Source of the DNA: Streptomyces capillispiralis | Lineage (GTDB): Bacteria > Actinomycetota > Actinomycetes > Streptomycetales > Streptomycetaceae | Length of the DNA stretch: 64,000 bases | NCBI RefSeq assembly: GCF_007829875.1 | Contig: NZ_VIWV01000001.1 | Coordinates: 8,072,001-8,136,000 of the forward strand | Reading direction: 5' to 3' | In this document: positions 9,118-18,394 of the stretch, in pieces | Position numbering within the stretch: the first letter of the stretch is position 1 | Layout: each line of letters begins with the position of its first letter | Notes under the pieces: model-generated | The model's input: only the letters and a program-made list of their open reading frames with translations | Told to the model about the DNA's origin: nothing | The model's database searches: none | Program-made: the position numbers and the translations under genes

Positions 9118-10473
9118 TCACTGCCCGGCGTCGAGGCGCGCTGCTACTTCGGTTGCTGCGCGCTGGCCCGAGAGGATGGCGCCGTTCATGCTGCCGGATG
9201 TTTCATCGGCTGTTTCGGTGCCGGCCCAGTGGACACGTCCGACCGGCTCACGCAGGAACGGTCCGAAGGTGGTCCACGTCTTCGGCCCGACTGCCGGGTT
9301 CGGCCCGCCGGGTGCGAAGACGTCGTTGCCCCAGGAGAAGTCGGTGTAGTCGATGGTGTGGCGCGCGGGCTCACCGTACAGATGAATGAGGTGCCGCACG
9401 ACGCGGCGGCGGCGCTCGTTGTCGTCGTACGCGTCGAAGGCGCGTCCGTCACAGAACACCATGAGGATGCCGGGGCCGTCGGCGTCGGGGCTGACGTCGA
9501 AGGTGAGGAAGACGGTCTCGTCGTCGGACATTCCCTCTCCCGACAGGCCTTCGTCTCGCCAGAAGGGGCGGTCGTAGGCGGCGAAGGCCTTGCTGAGCGC
9601 TCCCAGCCTCCAACTGCGGGCCAGTCCGTAGTGGCGCTGCGGCAGTACGGGCGTGAACTCGATGGTCGAGCGGTGTGTCGGTGACGCCGTCACGATGACA
9701 TACCGGGCTTCGATCGTGTGCTTACCGGTTTCGACCGTGACGCGGTCACCGACGGTGGTGATGCGCTCCACCGGGGAGGCGACGAGCAGGCGGTCTTCCA
9801 GCGTGGCGGCGAGCCCGCTGACCAGCGTGTGTGCTGTTCCCAGCACCCGGTCCTGCTGGTCGCCGCCCTCGACGGCGAGCATGTGCTCGATGCCGCCCAG
9901 GTTCTTGATGTACCGCATCACGTTGAACAGTGACACCTCGCCGACGGGCGCCCCCCAGTGCACCAGGCTGAACATGTTCAGGAACTTCCGGGTGTCTTTC
10001 AAGGCGTGCTTCGCGGTCAGCCACTCACCGAGCGACTTCGAGTCGAATCGCGCGGCATGGGGATGTTCCCAGGGAGAGGAGACGGGAAGGCCGTCGACCA
10101 TCTTCTGCAGCTCGCTCATGATCCGCGTGAGGTCGAGCATCACCCAGGGCGCCATGGAAGTGGCGCTCTCGATCTTGCGCTTGCCTCCGAAGGACATGAC
10201 GCCCTTGCCCTGGTGGAACTGGGGCACGAACTCGCAGTCGAACCGGCGTGCGAGATCGCGCACTGCTGTGTGACCCGGCGCCACCCAGGTCGCTCCGGCG
10301 TCGACGGGTACGCCCGCGACCTCGACCGTGTGGATTCGCCCACCGACGCGGTCGCGGCCCTCGACGATGACGACGTCGTGCCCGGCTCGAGAGAGCTGGT
10401 CCGCTGCCGTGAGCCCTGCGAGCCCGGCTCCGACGACGACGATGTCGGCGGATCGGGTACTGGCACTGTTCAT
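9118..10473 (-). CDS. Flavin-containing monoamine oxidase family protein
   Basis: A 451-residue protein with the FAD-binding dinucleotide motif ADIVVVGAGLAGLTAADQL at the N-terminus and the RDRVGGRIHT segment typical of amine oxidases such as putrescine oxidase. The C-terminal signature GRVHWAGTETADETSGSMNGAI contacts the flavin. It should oxidise a primary or secondary amine to the aldehyde with release of peroxide. A perfect 26-bp palindrome at 10526-10551 lies in its promoter; a nearly matching site precedes the FAD monooxygenase gene at 13329, suggesting common control by the TetR protein encoded between them. Confidence 0.85.
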   Translation of the reverse strand: MNSASTRSADIVVVGAGLAGLTAADQLSRAGHDVVIVEGRDRVGGRIHTVEVAGVPVDAGATWVAPGHTAVRDLARRFDCEFVPQFHQGKGVMSFGGKRKIESATSMAPWVMLDLTRIMSELQKMVDGLPVSSPWEHPHAARFDSKSLGEWLTAKHALKDTRKFLNMFSLVHWGAPVGEVSLFNVMRYIKNLGGIEHMLAVEGGDQQDRVLGTAHTLVSGLAATLEDRLLVASPVERITTVGDRVTVETGKHTIEARYVIVTASPTHRSTIEFTPVLPQRHYGLARSWRLGALSKAFAAYDRPFWRDEGLSGEGMSDDETVFLTFDVSPDADGPGILMVFCDGRAFDAYDDNERRRRVVRHLIHLYGEPARHTIDYTDFSWGNDVFAPGGPNPAVGPKTWTTFGPFLREPVGRVHWAGTETADETSGSMNGAILSGQRAATEVAARLDAGQ

Positions 10474-10525
10474 GGTCGCGCTCCGTTCGTATGCGGCCTG
10501 TCGGCCGTCTGGTTCATCCACTAAT

Positions 10526-10551
10526 AACTGTACTGACATGTCAGTACAGTT
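10526..10551. promoter_or_regulatory. TetR-type operator (perfect palindrome)
   Basis: aactgtactgaca followed directly by its exact reverse complement, 26 bp, about 53 bases before the amine oxidase start and upstream of a decayed divergent MFS gene. A related site is at 13342-13367. Confidence 0.7.
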
Positions 10552-10572
10552 TTCAAGGTGGTGAGGTCCCAC

Positions 10573-11260
10573 CGGTACGAAGGGGCGAGGCGCCGCGACG
10601 GAGACGGCCCCGGCTGCGGGCGATACGCCTGCGGGGACAGGCGTATCGCCCCGACGACGGCGGGCGGTCGTCGCCGTACTGAGTGGGGGCCTGCTCATGC
10701 TCCGCGGATCGTGGGCGCGCCTTCGTCGTGGCCGGGGCGGTGTGCCTGCCCTTGGCCGTGGTCGCCGACCGCTCAGGGCGCAAGCGGACGCTGCTGGGCT
10801 GCACCGTCTTCGGCGTGGTGTCGGCCGGTGATGCTTGCCGATACCGCCGGGGCCGTCATTGCGATCGGCGTGCTTCTCGGACTGGGCGAGGCGATGGTCA
10901 TGCCGACCGCCTCATCGTTGATCCGCCTCATCGTCACGGACTTCTCGATGACCGCCGCTTTGGTCCTGCTCGTGCAGCGGCTCCAGATCGTGCACGGCGC
11001 CTTGCCCGTCATGAGGCCGGCTTGGCGCTGACTTTCGAAGCCATCGCCGGTGCCCTCTTCGCCGTCACCGCACCACAGCTGTTGAAGGATCGTCGGTACC
11101 CAGGGCGTGGTTGCTACCGGCCTCGCCACCGCCGGGGCCATGCTCGTCCTCGGCCCGGGCCATGGCGGGAGTTCGGCCTCGTCCGCGTCGGCGCCTGCCC
11201 GCTCGCATCGGGCCCGTCATGATCGTGCCAGCTCGCCCGAGGGCAAGGGCGGCGGTGAGG
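10573..11260 (+). pseudogene. Decayed MFS transporter
   Basis: MFS segments appear in sequence order but in different frames: an N-terminal SPRRRRAVVAVLSGGLLML, the loop motif ADRSGRKRTLLGCTVFGV, a helix VIAIGVLLGLGEAMVMPTAS, and LTFEAIAGALFAVTAPQLL. At least three frameshifts and large deletions separate them. It was divergent to the amine oxidase gene and probably shared its operator. Confidence 0.6.
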
Positions 11261-11501
11261 ACGCCCTGAAGAGACCCTCTGCGAACCCGGCGCCGTGCTT
11301 TTCCTGCCAGACGTAGGTGCGCCTTTGTGACGTTCTCGGCCGGCCGCGCAGCGCGGTCGGCCTGGGAAGGCAACCGAACATCGACTTCCTGCGCCTGCAC
11401 CACCCGGTCAAGGCCCGCCGTGCACGACGTCATCGCTCGACGAGCGGACAGGCCGGGCGTTTGCATAGCCAGGCGGCGCCGGGCTGGGCGTCGACGCAGT
11501 T

Positions 11502-12056
11502 CTAACCGCCGGGAATGGTGAGCTTCTCCAACTCGGTGCGTAGGGCAGCCAGTTCGGAGCGGTCGGGCTTGAGCCCCCATCCGGTCATCAGCCCGGCGCC
11601 TTCGACGGCGTGGAGGATGACGGTGTGCGCTCCCACGAAGAGTCCGTCTTCGGCCATCTCGGCCTTCCAGCGTGCACCGTCCTCGGCGACGATGTCGGAG
11701 ACCCCAGGGGCGACAGCGAGGGCGGCCAGGAGGAACTGCCGTTCGCCGACCGAGTCGATCTCATCGCCCTCCAGCGATGCGCGGATGTAGGCGCGCGCCA
11801 GACGCCCGGCCTCCTGGCCGTCCTCGATGCGGTCCTGCACGGCCTGACGGAACTGGGCTAGCACATCGTGGGCCAGGGCGATCCACATCGCGTTCTTCGA
11901 GCTGTAGTGGTAGATCACTGCTCCGCGGGTCAGTCCGGCCGCGGCCGCCACGTCGTCGAGGGTCGCCCGGGCTCCCTGGGCCACGACGACGCGCCTCGCG
12001 GCATCAAGGATCAACCGCTTGGTGTTCTCCGGTCCTCGTCCTGCTGTGCGTCCCAT
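11502..12056 (-). CDS. TetR family transcriptional regulator
   Basis: A 184-residue repressor. The N-terminal helix-turn-helix spans residues about 12-58 (TKRLILDAARRVVVAQG, then LDDVAAAAGLTRGAVIYHY). The C-terminal half is a ligand-binding helical bundle. It lies between two flavoprotein genes pointing the same way. The 26-bp palindrome appears before both of them but not before this gene, so I infer that it represses the flavoproteins and not itself. Confidence 0.85.
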   Translation of the reverse strand: MGRTAGRGPENTKRLILDAARRVVVAQGARATLDDVAAAAGLTRGAVIYHYSSKNAMWIALAHDVLAQFRQAVQDRIEDGQEAGRLARAYIRASLEGDEIDSVGERQFLLAALAVAPGVSDIVAEDGARWKAEMAEDGLFVGAHTVILHAVEGAGLMTGWGLKPDRSELAALRTELEKLTIPGG

Positions 12057-12156
12057 TGCTCTCTCTCATGTGCGGTAGCGACATCGTCCGGCGACCAGTG
12101 TGCCCGGCCGCCACGCGACCTCGTGACGGTTGGTGACCTGCCAGGGGTAGGGGGGC

Positions 12157-13329
12157 TCATGCCCGCGGGGCGGCCTGTCTGCGATTGCTGCGCCGCGTCA
12201 GCGTCGCCGGGATGGTGGCCAACAGGTCACCGACCCCTCCGGCGAGGGTGGCCACACGGCTGCGTCCCTGAGCCCTGGTACTGAACTCCACGGCCCGTGC
12301 CGTGATGCTCTGCGCCGTGCTGGCGAAGGGCCGGACCTCGGCCTCGAACCGCGCGAAGGCCACGGTGACGTCATCGGTGTCCCGCAGGGACTCGGCCAGC
12401 ACCTTGGCGCCCGGCAACGACGCGTGCGCCCCCATGCCGGACACCGGGTCGATGCAGTGCGCGGAGTCGCCCAGGAGCACGACCCGGCGGGTGTGCCAGC
12501 GTGGCAGCCGCACCTGCGAGAACCGGGTCAGCTTGGTGTCCTCGGACTTCCGTGCTGCCGCCGCGACCGCGCGCATGTCCGGGCCCAGGCGCTCGACCAT
12601 GTCACAGACCCGTTTGACCAGCATCGGCTCGTCCGGCCTGGTCGAGGCCGGCACGGGAACAACCGCCATGACCGACGTCTGGTCGGTGTCCAGGAACGGG
12701 TAGATCAGCGACAGCATCCCCTCGCGGGACGCGATCACCGCCCGCCCGTCGGGCAGGGGCACGTCGGCGTTGATCCACACGTGCGTGAGGCCATTGCGGT
12801 ACACACTGTGTGCTTCGGACGCCAACGTCAGCCGGCGCACCGTCGAGTGCAGCCCGTCCGCCCCGACCACCACGTCGAACGACTCGGTCGAACCGTCATT
12901 GAACCGGGCCAGGACGTCGTCGCTGCGGTGCTCCAGCGCTTCGAGCCCGACGCCCAGCCTCGTCCGGACCGTGGCCGGCAGATGCGCGAACAGCCTCGAC
13001 AACAGCGCCGAACGGCGCGCGAGGCGCCACTCGTCGTCGCCGTCGATCTTGAGCTCGCGGACCTTGCGCGTGCCCCACCGCACCGACATCGCCGGCGCCG
13101 CGTAGGTCACCTCGTCGATGATCTCCTGGCCGCCCATGAGCCGCAGAACCCGCGTCGCCGGAGCGTCCAATTGCAGCAGGTAGCTGCTCGGGTACGGCTC
13201 GACCTCCTTGTCGACGAGCACGACCTCCCATCCCTCGTGCTCCAACCACCATGCCGCTGCGCATCCGGCCATCCCGCAGCCCACCACAAGAGCCCGTCGG
13301 CGAACCGGCTCCACGGTCTCGGATGCCAT
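12157..13329 (-). CDS. FAD-dependent monooxygenase (PHBH-type)
   Basis: A 390-residue class A flavoprotein: GxGxxG-like VVGCGMAGCAAAWWLE at residue about 12, the DG motif VVGADGLHSTVRR in the middle, and the GD motif VVLLGDSAHCIDPVSGMGA. These proteins hydroxylate aromatic or polyketide substrates using NAD(P)H and oxygen. ATG at 13329 has a strong ggaggag site; a TTG 12 bases earlier is unlikely. The promoter holds a diverged copy of the TetR palindrome, 13 to 38 bases upstream of the start. Confidence 0.83.
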   Translation of the reverse strand: MASETVEPVRRRALVVGCGMAGCAAAWWLEHEGWEVVLVDKEVEPYPSSYLLQLDAPATRVLRLMGGQEIIDEVTYAAPAMSVRWGTRKVRELKIDGDDEWRLARRSALLSRLFAHLPATVRTRLGVGLEALEHRSDDVLARFNDGSTESFDVVVGADGLHSTVRRLTLASEAHSVYRNGLTHVWINADVPLPDGRAVIASREGMLSLIYPFLDTDQTSVMAVVPVPASTRPDEPMLVKRVCDMVERLGPDMRAVAAAARKSEDTKLTRFSQVRLPRWHTRRVVLLGDSAHCIDPVSGMGAHASLPGAKVLAESLRDTDDVTVAFARFEAEVRPFASTAQSITARAVEFSTRAQGRSRVATLAGGVGDLLATIPATLTRRSNRRQAAPRA

Positions 13330-13341
13330 ACACTCCTCCAA

Positions 13342-13367
13342 AACTAGTCTGACTTGTCAGTACAGTA
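13342..13367. promoter_or_regulatory. Second copy of the TetR-type operator
   Basis: The right half tgtcagtacagt is identical to the palindrome at 10526-10551 (12 of 13 positions); the left half matches 9 of 13. It directly precedes the FAD monooxygenase ribosome site. Confidence 0.6.
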
Positions 13368-13717
13368 AACGGGGGAGGGTGATGGCGTGTCAATCCGGGT
13401 GGGGCGGCCTCGGCTGGATGTGCAGTTCCCGCCGAGGCGTGCCGGGACGGATGCGGGTGCGGTGTATGGGGTGGAAGGCGGGCGGCCGGATTCCCGCGAG
13501 CGAGGCCTCGCGGGAGTGCAAAGGCGGCCGAAGACGGGCGGGTGGACTCGGCCAGGCTGTACCCGTACGGGACGGCTGGCGGCCGCATGCTTGAGAGGGC
13601 CCCGCGTGCGAAGGCCGACAGGGGTGGCGCCCGGCGATGCGCAGCCATCAGTGTCCCGGTCGGACCGGCGGGCGCCTGCCGGATCCAGGACGGGATCCGA
13701 TCGCAGCGGCGCAGGTC

Positions 13718-13785
13718 ATGCGAACTGTTCGCATCTTTCAGCCTCTCCAGGAGGCGCTCATGTACCAAATGAGACATCAATGTCT
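13718..13785. promoter_or_regulatory. Two inverted repeats before the TetR-MFS operon
   Basis: atgcgaa-ctg-ttcgcat at 13718-13734 and agacat-ca-atgtct at 13772-13785, the second 21 bases before the tetR start. Either could be the autoregulatory operator. Confidence 0.5.
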
Positions 13786-13806
13786 TACCTGGGTTAGTGT
13801 TGACTC

Positions 13807-14358
13807 ATGAGCTTCGATCGTGATCATGTGTTGCGTGCCGCTGCCGATCTGCTGACGCGCAAGGCCACAGCGACCACGGAAGAGGTCGCCCGGGCCGCCG
13901 GCATCAGCAGGGCGACGCTGAACCGTCACTTCCCCGGGCGCGACGCCCTGGTGCGCGCGCTGGAGGACCTTGGCATCGCTGAGTGCGAGGCGGCCCTGGA
14001 CGCGGCCCGCCTGGAGGACGGGACGGCAGAAGAAGCGGTGCGCCGCTTGGTCCGCGCCCTCGGACCCTGCACAAGCCTGCTCGCCTTCCTCTACTCCGAG
14101 AACCAGCTCTTCGAAGGCGAGGAGCAACACGCGGGCTGGTCCCGCATCGATGAGCGGCTCACCGCCCTGTTCCGCCGGGGCCAAGAAGCTGGCGAGTTCC
14201 GCGTCGACCTGAGTGCGGTGTGGCTCGCCGAGGCCCTCTACGGCCTGTTGGCCGCCGGCCGCTGGGCCGTCATCGAGGGCCGGGTGGCCCGCAACGACTT
14301 CACCCACATGATCGTCGAGTTGCTGCTCGGCGGCACGATGCGAAGGGACGCATCATGA
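13807..14358 (+). CDS. TetR family regulator of the adjacent MFS exporter
   Basis: A 183-residue protein with HTH residues about 8-52 (RDHVLRAAADLLTRKA, then VARAAGISRATLNRHFPGRDAL). Its stop overlaps the start of the MFS gene by ATGA, so the pair is translationally coupled. Small inverted repeats upstream suggest autoregulation, with release of repression by an exported drug. Confidence 0.85.
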   Translation: MSFDRDHVLRAAADLLTRKATATTEEVARAAGISRATLNRHFPGRDALVRALEDLGIAECEAALDAARLEDGTAEEAVRRLVRALGPCTSLLAFLYSENQLFEGEEQHAGWSRIDERLTALFRRGQEAGEFRVDLSAVWLAEALYGLLAAGRWAVIEGRVARNDFTHMIVELLLGGTMRRDAS

Positions 14359-15887
14359 CCTCTTCCCTGCACACTGCCGAGAAGGCCGGCACAGAACGGG
14401 CTCCGGGCCGGTGGATCGCCCTGGGTGTCCTGGTCCTGGCCGTGCTGCTCGTCGCGGTGGACGCGACCGTTCTCGGTCTGGCCACGCCCTACCTCAGTGA
14501 AGACCTGCAGCCCTCCGGGACCCAGCTGCTGTGGATCGGCGACGCCTACTCGTTCGTGATCGCCGGCCTGCTCATCTCCATGGGCAGCCTGGGCGACCGC
14601 ATCGGCCGCAAGCGCCTGCTGCTGATCGGAGCGACGGCGTTCGGCCTGGTCTCGATACTGAACGCCTACGCACGGACCCCCGAGATGATGATCGTCGCCC
14701 GGGCGCTGCTCGGTGTCGCCGGTGCCACACTGATGCCGTCCACCCTCGCGCTGATCCGCAACCTCTTCCAGGACCCCCGTGAGCGCAGTCTCGCCATCGG
14801 TATCTGGAGCGCCGCCGCCTCGGCGGGCATGGCGGTCGGCCCGATCGTCGGCGGTGTGCTGCTGGAGCACTTCTGGTGGGGCTCGGTCTTCCTGATCAAC
14901 CTGCCGGTGATGGCGCTGCTGGTCGTCGTCGGGATCAGGATGCTGCCGGAGTCGCGCAACCCCTCCCCGGGACCGTGGGACCTGCCGAGTGTCTTCCTGT
15001 CGCTGGTCGGCATGGTCGGCGTCGTCTACGCCATCAAGGAGGCCGCCGCCGACGGGTTCACCCGGCCCATCCTCGCAGCCGGCGTGCTCGGCGCGGCCGC
15101 ACTCTACGGGTTTGTCCGGCGCCAGCGCGCCCTGCCCGTCCCGCTGGTGGATGTCCGGCTCTTCCGCAACCGCGGTTTCAGCGGTGCCGTCGTGGCGAAC
15201 CTGCTGACCATCCTCGGGCTGTCCGGCCTGCTGTTCTTCCTCTCCCAGTACCTGCAACTGGTTCAGGACCGGCGGCCCATCGAAGCGGGCATCGCCGAAC
15301 TGCCGGCCGCCGCGGGCGCGGTCGTGGCCGGACTGATCGCCGGTGCGGCGGCGCGACGCTTCTCGGTGCGCGCGGTGGTCTCCGGCGGTCTGGCCGTCAT
15401 CGGCCTGTCCCTGGCCGCCCTGACCACGCTCACCCAGTCCACCGGCTATCCCCTGATCGGCACCACCCTGCTGGTCGTCGGTTTCGGCGCCGGGCTGTCC
15501 TTCACGGTCACCTCCGACATCATCCTCACCGCCGTCCCCAAGGAACAGGCCGGCGCCGCCTCCGCAGTCTCGGAGACGGCGTACGAACTGGGCACCGCCC
15601 TGGGCATCGCCCTGCTGGGGTCCGTCGTCACCAACATCTACCAGGACTTCACCGGACCGGCCGGTACTCCCGAGGCAGCACACGAGTCACTGGCCGGAGC
15701 CGTCGTGGCCGCCGCCCACCTGCCCGCCGACACGGCCGCCGCGCTGCTGCAGGCGGCACGCGAGTCCTTCGTCGACGGCGTGGCACTCGCCGCCGGCGTC
15801 GGCGCCGGCCTGCTGCTCCTCGCCTCCGCCGTCGCCTGGTTCCTGCTGCGCGGCCAGAAGCTGACCACCGAACCCGTGCAGCACTGA
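14355..15887 (+). CDS. MFS efflux transporter, DHA2 (14-TMS) type
   Basis: A 510-residue membrane protein. TM1 ends in motif VAVDATVLGLATPYL, loop 2-3 holds GDRIGRKRLLLIGATAFG, and a motif-C-like stretch WSAAASAGMAVGPIVGGVLL marks a drug/proton antiporter. The length and helix count fit QacA/EmrB-type exporters. The start overlaps the upstream tetR stop. A strong hairpin follows 53 bases after the stop. Likely exports a cationic or hydrophobic antibiotic. Confidence 0.87.
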   Translation: MTSSLHTAEKAGTERAPGRWIALGVLVLAVLLVAVDATVLGLATPYLSEDLQPSGTQLLWIGDAYSFVIAGLLISMGSLGDRIGRKRLLLIGATAFGLVSILNAYARTPEMMIVARALLGVAGATLMPSTLALIRNLFQDPRERSLAIGIWSAAASAGMAVGPIVGGVLLEHFWWGSVFLINLPVMALLVVVGIRMLPESRNPSPGPWDLPSVFLSLVGMVGVVYAIKEAAADGFTRPILAAGVLGAAALYGFVRRQRALPVPLVDVRLFRNRGFSGAVVANLLTILGLSGLLFFLSQYLQLVQDRRPIEAGIAELPAAAGAVVAGLIAGAAARRFSVRAVVSGGLAVIGLSLAALTTLTQSTGYPLIGTTLLVVGFGAGLSFTVTSDIILTAVPKEQAGAASAVSETAYELGTALGIALLGSVVTNIYQDFTGPAGTPEAAHESLAGAVVAAAHLPADTAAALLQAARESFVDGVALAAGVGAGLLLLASAVAWFLLRGQKLTTEPVQH

Positions 15888-15940
15888 GAAGCGAGAAGAA
15901 CAGTGGACGCAGCACCTGCTGCCGCAGGCAGAAGCTGCAC

Positions 15941-15979
15941 CGGCAAGGTGGGCCCTGGTGGTCAGGGCCCACCTTGCCG
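15941..15979 (+). terminator. Terminator after the MFS gene
   Basis: A perfect 17-bp stem (15941-15957 with 15963-15979) around a 5-base loop. GC-rich without T-run. Confidence 0.75.
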
Positions 15980-15981
15980 AC

Positions 15982-16110
15982 GGCTCCGCGGCATGGTGGC
16001 TGGAGCGGACCGGCTGGGACGTCGTCCTGATCGAGGAGAACCGCGACACCAACCGCGGCGCCTGCCTCATCCAGCTGGACCAGACCGCGCTGGGTGCCCC
16101 TGCACCGCGG
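15982..16110 (+). pseudogene. FAD monooxygenase N-terminal relic
   Basis: About 40 codons read SAAWWLERTGWDVVLIEE and then RGACLIQLD, closely resembling the nucleotide-binding start of the intact FAD monooxygenase at 12157-13329. The first glycines of the dinucleotide motif are replaced by the terminator stem and nothing follows, so only a fragment remains. Confidence 0.55.
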
Positions 16111-16341
16111 GGGCACGCACCCACGGCACCGTTCTCGGCGTGTCACCCCCGGCACGCGAACTGCAGACCACGCCCGACATCGTTCAGGCCTTCGCCCGCA
16201 TCCCTGGACGGGATGCCTTGGTGCGGACTTTCAGCGACACCCGCATGACCGCGCGTGCAAGACGGCCCCGAAAAGCGGCCCAACGCCCGCGAACAACCGC
16301 CTCCAGTGCCCTGCCAACAGCAACCCGCTGAGAGGAAGACA

Positions 16342-17714
16342 ATGAGCAACCGCCCCGCCGACATCACACGGCCCCGCACCGACAAGGCCGGTCCGCACAG
16401 CATGTGGCTGTGGTTCCTGGCCCGCACCGGCGACCCCGTGGCGAAACTTCTCGAACCAGGTTTCCGAGGCGATGCCTACGCGCTGTACGAGCGCATGCGG
16501 TCCCGAGGACCAGTCCACCGCAGCCGTACCGGGATGCTTGCCGTCCTCTCGTACGACCACTGCAGCCAAGTTCTCCAACATTCCCGCTTCTTGATAAGGG
16601 AGCCCTCCGCTGGCCCGGACGGGAAACCCACGTCCACGCCACAGGCGGCCCTTGACAGTCCCGGCGGACCACGGGTGAAGGGATCCGATCAGGCATACGC
16701 AGTCGCCGCTCCGCTGTTGCGGCCTGCACTGAACCAGTCCGCTACCCGCGTCGACACCACTGCTCACGACCTGCTCCGCCGGCATGCTGATGCCGACGCC
16801 CTGGACCTGATCAACGACTTGCCTTCCCGCTGGCCGTTGCGTGCCTCAGTGAAGTGTTGCGCATTCCGGCGGCCTACTCACCACGCTTCGCCGAGATATG
16901 CGACGTCATCGGCAAACCCATTCACGGCTCGCCTTCCAGGACCAGAGCCGAAACGGCACACGATGCGAACGAAGACCTGGCGGCCCTGATCATCCGGCTC
17001 GAACATGAGCGGCGACAGAGTCCGGGAGACGACCTGATCAGCCGACTCACCGCTCCCCGCGACGGAGACAAGACAGAGATTGATCTACGCAGCCTGCTCG
17101 AATACGTTCATCGGCATGGTGACCGTCAGGAGGCACAGGACACGGGTGTGGCCGGGCGGCCGGGCATCACCTCCGGCAAACTCAATCTGGAGGAGATCGC
17201 CCAGGTCTGCTGGACCCTGGTTGTCTCCGGCCTCGACACCGCGGCCTGCCTCATTGGCAACGCAGTAGCCGCACTCGCGGCCCACCCGGACCAATGGCAG
17301 GCGCTCCGATCAACCCCGCAGCTTGCGGGCAAGGTAGTCGAAGAGACCTTGCGCTTTGATCCTCCGCACCAGTTCACCCTGTGTACTCCCACCGCGCGAG
17401 TGCAAATGGCAGGTCACGCGGTGCCACCCGGCAGTGACGTTCTCGTGATGCTCGCTGCGGCCCAGCGCGACTCGAACCGGTTTTCCCACCCTGCTCGCTT
17501 CGACCTCACACGCAGCTCCCAACCCAGCCACCTCACGGCTGACGACTCCGTGCAACTCGCGATATCACTGGCCCGGCTGACAGGAGAGGCCGCCCTCCGG
17601 ACCCTGGCGAGCCGATTGCCGCAACTGCACCCAGCGGGGCGGGCAGTCCGCAGGCCCGGTGGAGCGGTCAGCGGCTTCACCCATCTGCCGTTCCGCACAT
17701 CCACCACTGCATGA
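16342..17714 (+). pseudogene. P450-like protein lacking the haem cysteine, one frameshift
   Basis: Two frames join near 16820. The first (from ATG 16342, ribosome site agaggaag) gives an N-terminus of P450-like folds, with GDAYALYERMRSRGPVHRS. The second continues as AFPLAVACLSEVLRIP, with an I-helix VSGLDTAACLIGNAV, an ExxR EETLRFDPP and a normal RRPGGAVSGFTHLPF end. One missing base explains the break. The haem loop is absent: where FGxGxHxCxG should stand the sequence is ADDSVQLAISLARL, so the thiolate ligand is lost. Catalytically silent P450 homologues of this kind (DnrQ, EryCII, DesVIII) act as activators of glycosyltransferases; that role is possible for the ancestor, but no glycosyltransferase is nearby. 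Confidence 0.6.
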
Positions 17715-18394
17715 AGTTTCGTTCCTACTGCCTCACTTTCGCCTACCGGCCTATCGACCCCCCAGTCACACCGAACGTTTGACAGACTCCGGCGCAGTCA
17801 CTGCCCAGGGGACGTCCAGTGCAGCGAGGGCGGCCTGCTGCTGTGGCGGCGGCGGTTCAATGAAGCACGCATGCGCGCCGGATCCTCGCAGACCGGGTAC
17901 AGATGGGTGCCCTCACCCCCACGACGGCCGACGCCGCCCGCCCGGGCCTGCTTTCCCGCCCCCAGAGCTGTGGCTCAGATGGAGGGAGCGTTGCCTGGGC
18001 TTCCTTGTCGGTTTCCCCAGCCTGCCCATCCGGCTGGATACGGAGGTGCCACGTCCGCTGGCGAACCGGGGCGGCCGTGGCATCGCCCTCGCCGCCCGGG
18101 GAAACACTCCGCTCGGGCTGAAGCGGGGGAGGTCCTGGTACGGGAGCATCATCGACGATCTTCCATGGGGCTGTGCGAGTTATCAGAAGCTGGCCGGATG
18201 CAAGGTTTTGGGCCGCCGGGGGCGTCTCGGCACAGGACCTTTCACACGGCGTCCTGCCTCGGGGCCGGAACAAACTGTCGCGGGCGCAGAGAGATTCGAT
18301 GTACCTGGCGACCTGGAGTCCTAGATCTGGGAGGCGCGGGTGTGACCGGCCGAAACCCGTCCTCACGTGACCGGAGTGGTCGTAGTGTCGTGCC
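17715..18394. other. Gene-poor region
   Basis: Open frames on both strands are Arg/Pro-rich shadows without recognisable motifs. I see no gene, repeat or RNA here. Confidence 0.4.

Noticed and set aside
10555-11260. Intact MFS gene
   Set aside because: Transporter motifs occur in several frames with deletions; no single frame covers them.
14238-15683. A 481-codon minus-strand frame opposite the MFS gene
   Set aside because: Gln/Asp/Gly-rich antisense sequence typical of shadows of membrane proteins in high-GC DNA.
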